A program made the position numbers and the translations under genes. A stretch of DNA of 64,000 bases, taken from positions 868,001 through 932,000 of the forward strand of contig LVKA01000008.1 of assembly GCA_001709035.1 (NCBI GenBank), given 5' to 3'. A model generated the notes under the pieces. That model was not told the origin of the DNA. It worked only from the letters and a program-made list of their open reading frames with translations, and ran no database searches. Origin of the DNA: Candidatus Thiodiazotropha endoloripes (GTDB lineage: Bacteria; Pseudomonadota; Gammaproteobacteria; Chromatiales; Chromatiaceae). Positions 30,005 through 42,447 of the stretch are shown piece by piece (the stretch's first letter is position 1; every line of letters starts with the position of its first letter).

Positions 30005-30439
30005 ATGACACAGCATGTAGAACTCTTTACGGACGGCGCCTGCAAGGGAAACCCCGGGCCTGGCGGCTGGGGCGTGGTCTTGCGCTATGGCGATCATGAG
30101 AAGCACCTCTATGGGGGGGAGGCCACCACCACCAATAACCGTATGGAGCTGCTGGCGGTCATCAAGGGGTTGCAGCAGCTGAAACGGTCCAGTCGTGTCG
30201 CTGTGACCACCGACTCCCAGTATGTCAAAAACGGCATTACCCAATGGATTCACAACTGGAAAAAGAATGGCTGGAAGACGGCTGCCAGGAAGGCGGTGAA
30301 AAATGCCGATCTGTGGCAGATCCTCGACAGCGAGGTTAACAAGCACCAGGTGGATTGGTACTGGGTGAAAGGGCATGCAGGGCATCCCGGCAATGAGTTG
30401 GCGGACCAGCTGGCCAACAAGGGCATCCAGGAGCTGTAG
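30005..30439 (+). CDS. rnhA: Ribonuclease HI
   Basis: This endonuclease cuts the RNA strand of RNA-DNA hybrids, 144 residues. Catalytic residues fall at the same numbers as in E. coli: D10 (ELFTDGAC), E48 (NNRMELLA), D70 (VTTDSQYV), H124 ([10 protein letters not shown]) and D134 (ELADQLA). The ATG at 30005 gives the normal N-terminus; longer in-frame extensions upstream overlap the yafS-like gene and are not family-like. It is followed by dnaQ with a single base between stop and start. The rnhA-dnaQ pairing is conserved in Gammaproteobacteria, though divergent in E. coli. Confidence 0.97.
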   Translation: MTQHVELFTDGACKGNPGPGGWGVVLRYGDHEKHLYGGEATTTNNRMELLAVIKGLQQLKRSSRVAVTTDSQYVKNGITQWIHNWKKNGWKTAARKAVKNADLWQILDSEVNKHQVDWYWVKGHAGHPGNELADQLANKGIQEL

Positions 30440-30440
30440 G

Positions 30441-31148
30441 ATGATGCGTCAGATCGTACTCGATACGGAAACCACAGGTCTGGAGCCTGAACAGGGCCAC
30501 AGGATCATTGAGATCGGCTGTGTCGAGCTGGTTGACAGACGGCTGACCGGTAACAATTTTCATCAGTTTCTCCAACCGGATCGGGAGATCGATGCCGGGG
30601 CCATCGAGGTGCATGGCATCACCAACGAGTTTCTTGCCGATAAACCTAAATTTTGCGATGTGGCCCAGGATTTTGTGGAGTATGTACGCGGCGCCGAGCT
30701 GATCATCCACAACGCCCCGTTTGACGTGGGATTCCTCGATAATGAGCTGAAACTGATGCATGATTCCCAGCGTATTGACAGCCTTTGCGCGGTTACCGAT
30801 ACCCTGGTGATGGCAAAGAAGATGCATCCGGGGCAGAGGAACAGCCTCGATGCCCTGTGTAAACGCTACGATATCGACAACTCTCATCGTGAGCTCCATG
30901 GAGCGCTACTCGATGCGGAGATACTGGCGGATGTCTATCTGATGATGACCGGCGGTCAGGCAGCGCTGGTGTTGGATGATGAGCTGGGTCGGCAGGGTGG
31001 TGAGGAGCGCGCGGCCGACAATATCCGTCGTTTGGCCACCGATCGTCCACCTCTGAAGGTGATCCAGGCGGTTGAGTCCGAGTTGGAAGCTCATCAGCGG
31101 CAGCTTGAAGCGATGGGTGAAGCCTGTATCTGGCACAAACAGCCGTAG
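30441..31148 (+). CDS. dnaQ: DNA polymerase III epsilon subunit (proofreading 3'-5' exonuclease)
   Basis: This is the proofreading subunit of the replicative polymerase, 235 residues. The start at 30441 is placed by AGGAG within the end of rnhA, eight bases upstream; a second ATG follows immediately. The DEDDh exonuclease motifs are present: ExoI 'IVLDTETTGLE' (residues 5-15), ExoII 'IIHNAPFDVGFLDNE' (near 95), and ExoIII 'HGALLDAEILADVYL' (near 155), with His before Asp. The C-terminal tail that binds the alpha subunit is the usual length. It lies directly behind rnhA in the same transcription unit. Confidence 0.96.
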   Translation: MMRQIVLDTETTGLEPEQGHRIIEIGCVELVDRRLTGNNFHQFLQPDREIDAGAIEVHGITNEFLADKPKFCDVAQDFVEYVRGAELIIHNAPFDVGFLDNELKLMHDSQRIDSLCAVTDTLVMAKKMHPGQRNSLDALCKRYDIDNSHRELHGALLDAEILADVYLMMTGGQAALVLDDELGRQGGEERAADNIRRLATDRPPLKVIQAVESELEAHQRQLEAMGEACIWHKQP

Positions 31149-31175
31149 CAGTCGTATCGGCTAACAGACCCTTCG

Positions 31176-31934
31176 TCAGACCCTCGATTGACTCGATTTG
31201 GCGCTGTCGCAGCCCTGCACGATGTCGTAGAGTCTGGGGATGTCGAGCAACTGAACGTGCTTGCGCTCCACTCTCAGCAGATTTTCATCCTGAAAACGGG
31301 TAAACAGCCGGCTGACTGTTTCAACGGCCAGGCCAAGATAGTTACCGATTTCATGACGGGACATACTCAGAAAGAAGTCGCTGGCTGAAAATCCCCGTTG
31401 CTTGAATCGCTCCGAGAAACTGAGCAGAAAGGTGGCCAGGCGCTCTTCGGCACTCTTTTTACCCAGCAGGGTCAGCATTTCCGTATCCTGGCCGATCTCC
31501 CGGCTCAGCAGGCGGTACATCTGGTGCTGCAGGCTGGGCATGATGGCGCTCAGGGACTCCAGCTGGGAGAAGGGGATCTCGCACACCGCTGTGGTCTCAA
31601 GGGCGATCGCCGAGCAGGTGTGGCAATCATCCTGAATGGCATCCAGGCCGATCAGCTCACCCGGAAGGTGGAAGCCCAGTACCTGTTCTCCACCATCTTC
31701 GTTGGGGCTGTAGGTTTTTACCGAGCCGCTGGTAATGACCCGCAGGCTGTGGAACTTGTCACCGCCACGGTAGAGGTGGTCCCCCCGATGGTAGGGCCGC
31801 CCCCGTTTAATGATGCAGTCAAGGCGCTCCACGTCATCCGGTGTCAATCCCATCGGTAGACAGAGAGTGGCCAGACTGCAGTTCTTGCAGGCTACCTTGA
31901 TATTTTCAAATGAGACAACTTTTCTGCTAGTCAA
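31176..31934 (-). CDS. fnr: Fumarate/nitrate reductase regulator FNR (oxygen-sensing [4Fe-4S] activator)
   Basis: This is a CRP-family regulator of 252 residues as called here. The cluster ligands are C16, C19, C25 (ACKNCSLATLC) and C118 (AVCEIPF). The spacing of 93 between the last two equals that of E. coli C29-C122. The helix-turn-helix reads 'SRHEIGNYLGLAVETVSRLF', keeping the Glu and Ser-Arg that read TTGAT. No ATG is available. I chose the TTG at 31934 because GGAG lies seven bases upstream; a TTG at 31970 would add 12 residues without a ribosome-binding site. A perfect FNR box lies 273 bases upstream. It probably switches respiratory genes at low oxygen, possibly including sulfur metabolism. 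Confidence 0.92.
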   Translation of the reverse strand: MTSRKVVSFENIKVACKNCSLATLCLPMGLTPDDVERLDCIIKRGRPYHRGDHLYRGGDKFHSLRVITSGSVKTYSPNEDGGEQVLGFHLPGELIGLDAIQDDCHTCSAIALETTAVCEIPFSQLESLSAIMPSLQHQMYRLLSREIGQDTEMLTLLGKKSAEERLATFLLSFSERFKQRGFSASDFFLSMSRHEIGNYLGLAVETVSRLFTRFQDENLLRVERKHVQLLDIPRLYDIVQGCDSAKSSQSRV

Positions 31935-32206
31935 GTGATCGCTCCGGCATGCGGGGTGCTTTGATATCAACGCTTGGTAAAGACGGTTTACGCTTAAGGG
32001 GTATCATTTCCTTTCCGAGATGACCTCAATTTCCTCAATGGCGTTACAGCTCCCAGAGGTTGGTGTTTAAACCACTGGAGCCACTTATACCGCTATTCCC
32101 GACAAACAGCCTGTCGGAGCGGATAGCTTGTCTCCCCATCCTACAACCACATCCGTGTCTCTCAATTTTTTGTGAACCAGCACCCGGCCTATTTTTCCAG
32201 AAATTC

Positions 32207-32220
32207 TTGATGTTGATCAA
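32207..32220. promoter_or_regulatory. Perfect FNR-binding site
   Basis: TTGAT-GTTG-ATCAA is an exact match to the FNR consensus TTGAT-N4-ATCAA. It lies after the terminator of the upstream minus-strand gene and 273 bases before the fnr start codon, so fnr is the only gene it can plausibly serve. Autoregulation by FNR is known in E. coli; whether it activates or represses here depends on the promoter position, which I cannot fix. Confidence 0.75.
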
Positions 32221-32283
32221 GTCGTTTTAGTTTTTTTATTACTTTGGATCATTGCAGGACTTGTATCCAGGGTGGCTGGGAGC

Positions 32284-32313
32284 AAAAAAAAGCCGGCCAG
32301 AAGGCCGGCTTTT
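32284..32313 (-). terminator. Intrinsic terminator of the sulfur-globule-like gene
   Basis: The perfect stem AGCCGGCC (32291-32298) with GGCCGGCT (32303-32310) has an AGAA loop and is extended by A-T pairs. On the minus strand it ends in a run of seven Ts (complement of 32284-32290). It starts 20 bases after the gene's stop. Confidence 0.88.
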
Positions 32314-32329
32314 CTGCACATGGGTAGGC

Positions 32330-32680
32330 TTATTGAGCCGGTGCAGCTGGTGCAGGTGCTGCAGCTGGAGGCGCAGGATAGCCGTATGGAGCACCGTAAG
32401 GAGCGCCATAAGGAGCACCATAGCCGTATGGAGCGCCGTAACCATAAGGTCCATAGCCACCATAGTCACGGTAGTAGTTGTTACCCCGGCCATAGCCAGA
32501 ACCGCGGGCATTACCACTCATGCCGAAGCTGAAATCACCGGAGCCATCACCCCAACCATCGCCCCAACCGTCATTGTTCCAGCCGCGGTTACCATAGCCA
32601 GGACCGCCCCACCAGGCAGAAGCGCTGGTAGACGCAGCTACAAGAGCAGCGATGCTCAGAACTTTAGCAAATTTAGTCAT
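32330..32680 (-). CDS. Secreted Gly/Tyr-rich protein resembling sulfur globule proteins
   Basis: This 116-residue protein has a Sec signal peptide (about 1-23, cleavage after ASASA) and a strong ribosome-binding site (GAGGAAG). The mature part begins [12 protein letters not shown], continues with Trp/Gly/Asp-rich segments ([13 protein letters not shown]), and then has tandem GYGAPYG/GAPYG units from about residue 78, ending in a Pro/Ala tail. Composition and repeat style resemble the SgpA/SgpB proteins that coat periplasmic sulfur globules in Allochromatium vinosum. Those likewise are exported and rich in Gly, Tyr and aromatic residues. With dsr in the same window, a globule-envelope role is a reasonable reading. 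Low complexity makes homology hard to prove; a generic Gly-rich envelope protein is the alternative. Confidence 0.7.
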   Translation of the reverse strand: MTKFAKVLSIAALVAASTSASAWWGGPGYGNRGWNNDGWGDGWGDGSGDFSFGMSGNARGSGYGRGNNYYRDYGGYGPYGYGAPYGYGAPYGAPYGAPYGYPAPPAAAPAPAAPAQ

Positions 32681-35494
<2,814 letters not shown>

Positions 35495-35537
35495 GCCTGC
35501 CCAGTCATCTTCATGTAAAATGCAGCGATGATAATAG

Positions 35538-36860
<1,323 letters not shown>

Positions 36861-37036
36861 TCTGACTCACATCCTATCCTCCCTGGTTGGGCAAGGCGTC
36901 ACTGGGTATGCTATAGGTTGTGCTCAGGGCGCCTGGAGCGATCCCGGACCGGGGAGGCCTAGTCCTCCGCCACGCTGAATCGATGAATATTCAGGGCTGC
37001 TCTGAATCCATACACTTTCACGTTCTTGATTGATCG

Positions 37037-37333
37037 ATGCGCATCATTATTGCCATTTTGGTTGCCTTGCTGATGTTTCTGCAATATCGCCTCTGGGTGG
37101 GTGAGGGGAGTCTTGCCGAGGTTAACAATCTGAAGGATGAAATTGGTGCGTTGCAGCAGGAGTTGATCGGATTGCGCAAACGAAATCATGCCCTGCAGGC
37201 CGAGGTGGAAGATTTGCGCAGTGGCCAGGCCGCCATCGAGGAGCGTGCCCGCAGTGAGCTCGGCATGATCAAAGAGGGTGAGACTTTCTATCAGGTAGTC
37301 ACCCCAGCGGGGACTGAGACAAATGAGCAATAG
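37037..37333 (+). CDS. ftsB: Cell division protein FtsB
   Basis: This small bitopic divisome protein works with FtsL and FtsQ, 98 residues. One transmembrane helix (about residues 2-18, IIIAILVALLMFLQYRLW) is followed by the family's GEGS motif, then a periplasmic leucine-zipper coiled coil (about 25-70). The C-terminal part has 'EERARSELGMIKEGETFYQV', a strongly conserved FtsB ending. The 3' end overlaps ispD by 11 bases. The eno-ftsB-ispD order is the common gammaproteobacterial one. Confidence 0.94.
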   Translation: MRIIIAILVALLMFLQYRLWVGEGSLAEVNNLKDEIGALQQELIGLRKRNHALQAEVEDLRSGQAAIEERARSELGMIKEGETFYQVVTPAGTETNEQ

Positions 37334-38027
37334 ATGCTGGGCAGTAGTACCGGCCGCCGGTGTCGGTCGACGGATGGGTGGGGCGGTGCCAAAACAGTAT
37401 CTGGATCTGTGTGGTCGCAAGATCATCGATCACACCCTGGAGAGGCTGTTGAATCACCCGCGCATCTCCGGGGTCTGTGTGGCCTTGTCGGCCGAGGATG
37501 GCTATTGGGAAAGCTGTGAACACCACAATCACCCGAATGTGATTCGGGCCGCCGGTGGGGCAGAGCGCTACCACTCAGTGCGCAATGCACTGGCAAGTCT
37601 CGCCGAATTGGCCGACGAGGCTGATTGGGTGCTGGTGCATGACGCCGCCCGCCCCTGTCTCTCTAGCGACGATCTGGACCGTTTGATCGAGACATTGCAG
37701 AGCCATCCGGTCGGAGGGCTGCTCGGTATCCCGGTCGCTGACACCCTGAAACGGGTCGATGATACCAATCAAATCGACGCCACAGTCTCACGGGAGCGTC
37801 TCTGGCGCGCCTTTACCCCTCAGATGTTTCGGCTTGGTCTGTTGAACCGCAGCCTGCAACAGGCGATTGAAAATGGTGCGGCCGTTACTGATGAGGCGAG
37901 TGCTGTGGAGCTGTCAGGCCATCGGCCCTTGATGGTGGAGGGTGACGGTACAAACATCAAAATCACCCATCAACACGATCTGCTGCTGGCCGAGCACTAT
38001 CTCAAACTGGTCAAAGGTAAGGAGTGA
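37323..38027 (+). CDS. ispD: 2-C-methyl-D-erythritol 4-phosphate cytidylyltransferase
   Basis: This is the third enzyme of the non-mevalonate isoprenoid pathway, 234 residues. The N-terminal nucleotide-binding loop reads 'VVPAAGVGRRMGGAVPKQYL'. Other motifs are 'GGAERYHSVRNAL', 'VLVHDAARPCLSSDDLDRL', 'PVADTLKRVDD' and 'TDEASAVELSGHRPLMVEGD', all diagnostic. Its start overlaps ftsB by 11 bases. IspF, acting two steps later, is encoded 1.5 kb downstream, with the unrelated HDOD gene between them on the opposite strand; in many relatives ispD and ispF are adjacent. Confidence 0.97.
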   Translation: MSNRCWAVVPAAGVGRRMGGAVPKQYLDLCGRKIIDHTLERLLNHPRISGVCVALSAEDGYWESCEHHNHPNVIRAAGGAERYHSVRNALASLAELADEADWVLVHDAARPCLSSDDLDRLIETLQSHPVGGLLGIPVADTLKRVDDTNQIDATVSRERLWRAFTPQMFRLGLLNRSLQQAIENGAAVTDEASAVELSGHRPLMVEGDGTNIKITHQHDLLLAEHYLKLVKGKE

Positions 38028-38032
38028 TCCGC

Positions 38033-39286
38033 TTACAGTGCTAGCAGATCACGCAGCTCACGGATCTGATCCCGGGCATTTTCAATGATGCCGATCGAAT
38101 GTCTGGGGGTTAGTTTGCCCAGCGCCAGTTTATGAAACGCGGGCACCAGGTCGAGACGGGGTAGTCTGGCCATCGCCGGAGTACCGATAAAGGCATGCAG
38201 TTGGGCTATTACCACCAGATCCACATAGTCCGGCTCGTGACTGATATCCTCCATCCAGTCCTCTGCGTGCAGTGCGGACTGGACAAAGTAGTCCGGAAAC
38301 TCCCATTTCCGCAATACCATCGCGCCGACTTCACCTTTCAGATTTTTCAGCACCCGATCAAGCAGTTCGGGGTTTTCGGCAAGTTCCGGCTTGCTGCGTG
38401 CAGCACCGATGATAGCCAGAGCACCGATATCGTGGAGTAGTCCACAGAGCAGCGCCTGGTCTGGGGCGAGTCCCGGGGTGACATTGGCCAGCTCATGACA
38501 GATCGGTGCCACATAGCTGACATGTTTCCAGAGGCTCAGCATCCGTTGCCGAAGTATCTTAGAACGGCTTTGAAACAGTTTCCCCAAGGCAAAACTGATC
38601 ACCAGGTTATGGGTTACCGATCGTCCCAGCCGGGTTACCGCGTCGGGTAGGTTGTCGATGGGCTGCTTACCCCGGTAGGCCGCACTGTTGACCACGCTGA
38701 TCACCCGGGCAGCCACTGTGGGATCCGCCTGTACCACATGAGCGATATCTTCGCTGTCGGAGTTGCTGTCATTGATCACCTTGGCAATGCGCATGGTGAT
38801 ATCCGGCATACTGGGAAGTTCCAGGGTGTTATTCTGCACGGCTTCATGGAACTCCCAGTAGAGCTCATCTTCCGGCCCTTCACTGTCCTGCAACTCGATG
38901 GTGTTGTTCGAGCGTTGATTGACCATCGGCGGCAGCCGTTTGATCGCATCGTAAAGCTCTCGTGGAATACTCAACAGGTCAACTGCAGTCAGACTGCCTA
39001 TAGAGACTTCACTGGGGTTTTTTTCCGCTAGTGCAACCAGGCTGCAGGGTTGATCCGCTTTACAGATGATCTGCTTGCCATCATTGAAACTGACCCGGAC
39101 TTCCCCGGCCATCAGGTAGAAGATCTGTTCATTCGCCTCTCCGGCTACAGCGATGCGGGTATCCGCATTGCAATGTTCAATATGGGTTTCAGATAGAACA
39201 TAGTTTTGCACCCGTTTCGGCAGGTGTCTGAGGATCTCAATCTTCTTGACCCTGTTTTGAGTCACTGCGGTTACACGTTGAATCAT
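38033..39286 (-). CDS. HDOD-domain protein with N-terminal cyclic-nucleotide-binding-like domain
   Basis: This is a 417-residue putative signalling protein. Residues about 20-125 resemble a cNMP-binding beta-roll ('TRIAVAGEANEQIFYLMAGE', 'KQIICKADQPCSLVALAEKN'). Residues about 155-350 form an HDOD domain ('LELPSMPDITMRIAKVINDS', 'VAARVISVVNSAAYRG', 'LLCGLLHDIGALAIIGA'), with the HD of the metal-dependent superfamily present as LLHDIG. No output domain such as EAL or GGDEF is attached. HDOD proteins usually act as signalling scaffolds. It lies five bases from convergent ispD and interrupts the ispD-ispF pair. The ligand of the N-terminal domain is unknown. Confidence 0.87.
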   Translation of the reverse strand: MIQRVTAVTQNRVKKIEILRHLPKRVQNYVLSETHIEHCNADTRIAVAGEANEQIFYLMAGEVRVSFNDGKQIICKADQPCSLVALAEKNPSEVSIGSLTAVDLLSIPRELYDAIKRLPPMVNQRSNNTIELQDSEGPEDELYWEFHEAVQNNTLELPSMPDITMRIAKVINDSNSDSEDIAHVVQADPTVAARVISVVNSAAYRGKQPIDNLPDAVTRLGRSVTHNLVISFALGKLFQSRSKILRQRMLSLWKHVSYVAPICHELANVTPGLAPDQALLCGLLHDIGALAIIGAARSKPELAENPELLDRVLKNLKGEVGAMVLRKWEFPDYFVQSALHAEDWMEDISHEPDYVDLVVIAQLHAFIGTPAMARLPRLDLVPAFHKLALGKLTPRHSIGIIENARDQIRELRDLLAL

Positions 39287-39489
39287 CTACTGGTTGCTCG
39301 ATCTATTTAAACTTAATCCCTAGCGATTGGCATTACCCGCAGAACCGAAATATACCCGATAGGGTGGGAATCCTGCCTGCTCCTGGCCGATATCTTTAAT
39401 CACCAAGTTAAATGTTGCTACAAAGCGTACAATGCTGTTTATTTATCGACCCGATCGGATAACTCTTAAGCGGCCAGGGTGAAAAAATT

Positions 39490-39969
39490 ATGCGTATAGG
39501 ACAGGGTTATGATGCTCACCGTTTCGAATCTGGCTCCCCGTTGGTGCTCGGTGGGGTCGAGGTGCCACACGATCAGGGCCTGAAGGCCCATTCCGATGGG
39601 GATGTGCTGATTCATGCGCTTTGCGATGCTCTCCTTGGTGCGGCTGCCCTGGGTGACATCGGGCGGCATTTTCCCGATAACGATCCAGCCTATGCGGGCA
39701 TTGACAGTCGGGAACTGCTTCGTCAGGTCATGCAGAAGCTGCGTGAGTTGGGCCTCAAGCTTGCCAATGCGGATATGACCATTATCGCTCAGAAACCCAA
39801 GCTGGCACCCTATATCGATGATATGAGGTCGCTACTGGCCGGGGATCTGCAAACCAATCTCGATCGGGTCAACATCAAGGCCACCACCACCGAGGGTATG
39901 GGTTTTACCGGTCGGGGGGAGGGCATTGCTGCACTGGCCACAGTATTGTTGGTGGAAAAGATCCAGTGA
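39490..39969 (+). CDS. ispF: 2-C-methyl-D-erythritol 2,4-cyclodiphosphate synthase
   Basis: This is the fifth enzyme of the non-mevalonate isoprenoid pathway, 159 residues, acting as a trimer. The zinc-binding motif 'GQGYDAHRF' (Asp8, His10) opens the protein, followed by '[19 protein letters not shown]' with the third zinc ligand, '[17 protein letters not shown]' and the C-terminal '[20 protein letters not shown]'. All catalytic landmarks are intact. Its TGA overlaps the GTG of truD by four bases. The 203-base gap upstream separates it from the divergent HDOD gene and should hold both promoters. Confidence 0.97.
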   Translation: MRIGQGYDAHRFESGSPLVLGGVEVPHDQGLKAHSDGDVLIHALCDALLGAAALGDIGRHFPDNDPAYAGIDSRELLRQVMQKLRELGLKLANADMTIIAQKPKLAPYIDDMRSLLAGDLQTNLDRVNIKATTTEGMGFTGRGEGIAALATVLLVEKIQ

Positions 39970-41027
39970 ACGATCAATCCTGGATAACCCTGGCGCAGAT
40001 GCCCTACGCCCATGGCAGTCCCGTTGGCGATGGTGTGATCAGATCCTGCGCAGATGATTTTCAGGTGGATGAAGAGCTTGGTTTCCTGCCGGACGATGAG
40101 GGGGAACACCTGCTGGTTCAGATCAGAAAAAGAGAGACCAATACCCAGTGGCTTGCCGGGCAGCTGGCGCGACTGGCCGGGATCGACAGAAGGGATGTGG
40201 GTTTCGCTGGTCTGAAAGACCGTCACGCCGTGACCACTCAGTGGTTCTCCCTGGGTATGGCGGGTCGACCTGAGCCGGATTGGCAGGCCCTGGATGACGA
40301 TCTGATCGAGGTGCTGGCGGTTCATCGGCACAGAAAGAAGCTGCGTCGGGGAAACCTGCGGGGTAACCGTTTCGTACTCAGAGTCCGGCAACTCACTGGA
40401 TTGCAACAGGCTATTGAAAAGCGTCTCCAGCAGCTGCAGGAAGCCGGAATGCCCAACTACTTTGGAGAGCAGCGCTTTGGCCATGATTACAGTAACCTGG
40501 ATCAGGCGAATCTCCTGTTTTCGCCATCCAGGCCGCGACTCAATCGATCGTTACGCGGGCTGATTATCTCAGCGGCCAGGTCGCAGCTGTTTAACCAGAT
40601 TCTGGCTGCCCGAATCGAACAGGGAAACTGGAACAGTCCGATACCAGGTGACTATTTTCAACTGGATGGTAGTCGGGGCGGTTTTGCAGACCATGAAGAG
40701 CAGCCCGATCGGTTGGTCAGCCGCTGTGCATCACTGGATATACATCCGACCGGTCCGCTCTGGGGGCGTGGCCGGAGTCTGGTCAAACAGGCGGCAGAGA
40801 GTTTGGAAGGGCAGGTGCTGGCCCCCTTCGAGCTGTGGCGAAATGGTCTGGAGCATGTAGGATTACAGCAGGAGCGGAGGCCGATGAGAGTCGCTCTGAA
40901 CGGCTTGGAGTGGCAGTTTCTTGAGGAGGGGGATCTGGAGCTGAGGTTTTTTCTGCCAGCCGGTTGTTATGCCACAGCCATGTTGCGTGAACTGCTTGTC
41001 TACGAACTTCCGAGCGTCCAGGAGTAA
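39966..41027 (+). CDS. truD: tRNA pseudouridine(13) synthase TruD
   Basis: This enzyme forms pseudouridine at position 13 of some tRNAs, 353 residues. It begins with GTG overlapping the ispF stop (GTGA). The TruD signature, with the catalytic Asp, is '[18 protein letters not shown]' near residues 78-95. Further conserved blocks are '[14 protein letters not shown]', '[18 protein letters not shown]' and the C-terminal '[17 protein letters not shown]'. The ispF-truD pairing is the usual gammaproteobacterial order; the commonly following surE-pcm-nlpD-rpoS genes are not present here. Confidence 0.95.
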   Translation: MNDQSWITLAQMPYAHGSPVGDGVIRSCADDFQVDEELGFLPDDEGEHLLVQIRKRETNTQWLAGQLARLAGIDRRDVGFAGLKDRHAVTTQWFSLGMAGRPEPDWQALDDDLIEVLAVHRHRKKLRRGNLRGNRFVLRVRQLTGLQQAIEKRLQQLQEAGMPNYFGEQRFGHDYSNLDQANLLFSPSRPRLNRSLRGLIISAARSQLFNQILAARIEQGNWNSPIPGDYFQLDGSRGGFADHEEQPDRLVSRCASLDIHPTGPLWGRGRSLVKQAAESLEGQVLAPFELWRNGLEHVGLQQERRPMRVALNGLEWQFLEEGDLELRFFLPAGCYATAMLRELLVYELPSVQE

Positions 41028-41155
41028 TTTCAAATATAGTATAAAAAACAAGTGGTTGTGGTCATTCGGCAAGTCTGTATTACCCTGATTACTCGGGGGT
41101 GGTAAAAGAGATTCTAAAATATAGGATTGTTAACAGGCCCTAAGAAGGTGACTCG

Positions 41156-42199
41156 ATGAAAGGTACACTCAGGCAACTCTGTTGCACGGTACAACGTAAT
41201 TGCCATATCTCTGATGCCCGTCATGGCACCGATTATGGTCTCTGTACCTACCTTTTAAAGATGCGGGAGTACTACCGCTGGGAGAACGGACTCGACTACG
41301 AGACCTCTCTGGCCAATGAATCCGTCGGCGATTGGCTTACAGCGCGGGAAGCGCTCTGGGAGTCCCTGGTGGATGACAACTTCGACTCCCTGCCGATTGA
41401 TGGCCAAGTCTACGATCCTTTCGATGTGGAAGCCATCAACCAATCACTTGAACCCTTGGGGCTGGTCTACAGCGCGGGCTATGGTGCGAAAAACAAACCG
41501 CTGTTTTTTCTTGGGCACCTGGAACGTCGTGAAGAGCCGGAGGGTATCTCGGTCTGGGTTGCCGGACGTGAGCTCGCCAGAGATTTATCCGCACCAGCGG
41601 CGATGAATCAGGGGGGACGCATCTATATCAGACGGGAGTCCTTTCGCCGGCTGCTGTGGGAGAAGTTTGAGAATTGGCGATGGCAGCAGGCCGATAATGC
41701 CCTGGGGCGAGCCTTCTCTCACTACGATTTTGAAAATCAGCTTCAAAGCTCCCTTGATCTGATGGTGGAAAAAGAGCTGGCGGCCGTCTTGCTGCATGAG
41801 AAGGGAGAGTATCAGGCGGGACGGATACTGGGGGATCAGTGGAATGAGATGGTTCTGGAGCTCGGTCATTCCGCTGCCGAGCTGATGGTTCGTGCAGTCA
41901 GGGATCATTGGGCCGATTGTCAGGTGACACTGCCTCAATTGCTGGAAGATGAGGATGAAGCCTCTCTGCATTTCTATATCGGCGGGTTGACCGGGATGCG
42001 TAAATCTCTCTTCCCGGCGTTGATCTCAGCCTATGAAGGCTGGTATCAGGATAGAGACTGGCAACGTTTCTATCAGCTGGTATCCGATGGACAGGCCCAC
42101 TGGTCTGGATTGGCGACCCGACTGCTCGACTGTTACCGGAGTCGACCGGTCGATACCCGCTCAGCGGTCAAACAGATGGTGGAAGAGAGTATTTTCTGA
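41156..42199 (+). CDS. Conserved protein of unknown function with CxxNCHxSDARH motif
   Basis: This soluble protein of 347 residues has AAGGTGA before the ATG. The N-terminus is distinctive: 'QLCCTVQRNCHISDARHGTD' followed by 'LCTYLLKMREYYRWENGL'. It has clustered Cys (residues 9, 10, 16, 28) and His, which could bind metal. The centre contains 'HYDFENQLQSSLDLMVEKEL' and the C-terminus 'DCYRSRPVDTRSAVKQMVEE', largely helical. I have a weak recollection that such proteins are catalogued as Sfum_1244-family, function unknown, but cannot confirm it here. It follows truD on the same strand after 128 bases and appears to be its own unit. Confidence 0.7.
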   Translation: MKGTLRQLCCTVQRNCHISDARHGTDYGLCTYLLKMREYYRWENGLDYETSLANESVGDWLTAREALWESLVDDNFDSLPIDGQVYDPFDVEAINQSLEPLGLVYSAGYGAKNKPLFFLGHLERREEPEGISVWVAGRELARDLSAPAAMNQGGRIYIRRESFRRLLWEKFENWRWQQADNALGRAFSHYDFENQLQSSLDLMVEKELAAVLLHEKGEYQAGRILGDQWNEMVLELGHSAAELMVRAVRDHWADCQVTLPQLLEDEDEASLHFYIGGLTGMRKSLFPALISAYEGWYQDRDWQRFYQLVSDGQAHWSGLATRLLDCYRSRPVDTRSAVKQMVEESIF

Positions 42200-42447
42200 A
42201 ATAAGCAATAGACACTTCAGCTGTGCAGAATCTGTTGTGTGTTGAGCTGGGTCGTCATGTTTTATGAAACTTGTGAATCAGGTCATGCTGATTGAGGTGT
42301 TAATTTCCCAAGTCATTCCGAATTTCATTGTATATATCTTTACTACCTGGACTGCATCGATTTCAGATCGTTTTGTATTGATCATAGCGGGGTAGATGCA
42401 ATCCAAGGTTGATTAAATTAAGCAGGATAGTGTTAAAAGGGAGCAGC

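Larger units (their letters stand above)
31935..32329. other. Intergenic region upstream of fnr
   Basis: This 395-base gap holds the terminator of the sulfur-globule-like gene (32284-32313) and a perfect FNR box (32207-32220), both listed separately. A short palindrome TTGATATCAA (31961-31970) lies near the fnr start but lacks the four-base spacer of an FNR site. No gene is seen. Confidence 0.55.

Noticed and set aside
31961-31970. TTGATATCAA near the fnr start as an FNR site
   Set aside because: FNR half-sites need a four-base spacer; here they abut, so it is not a canonical site.
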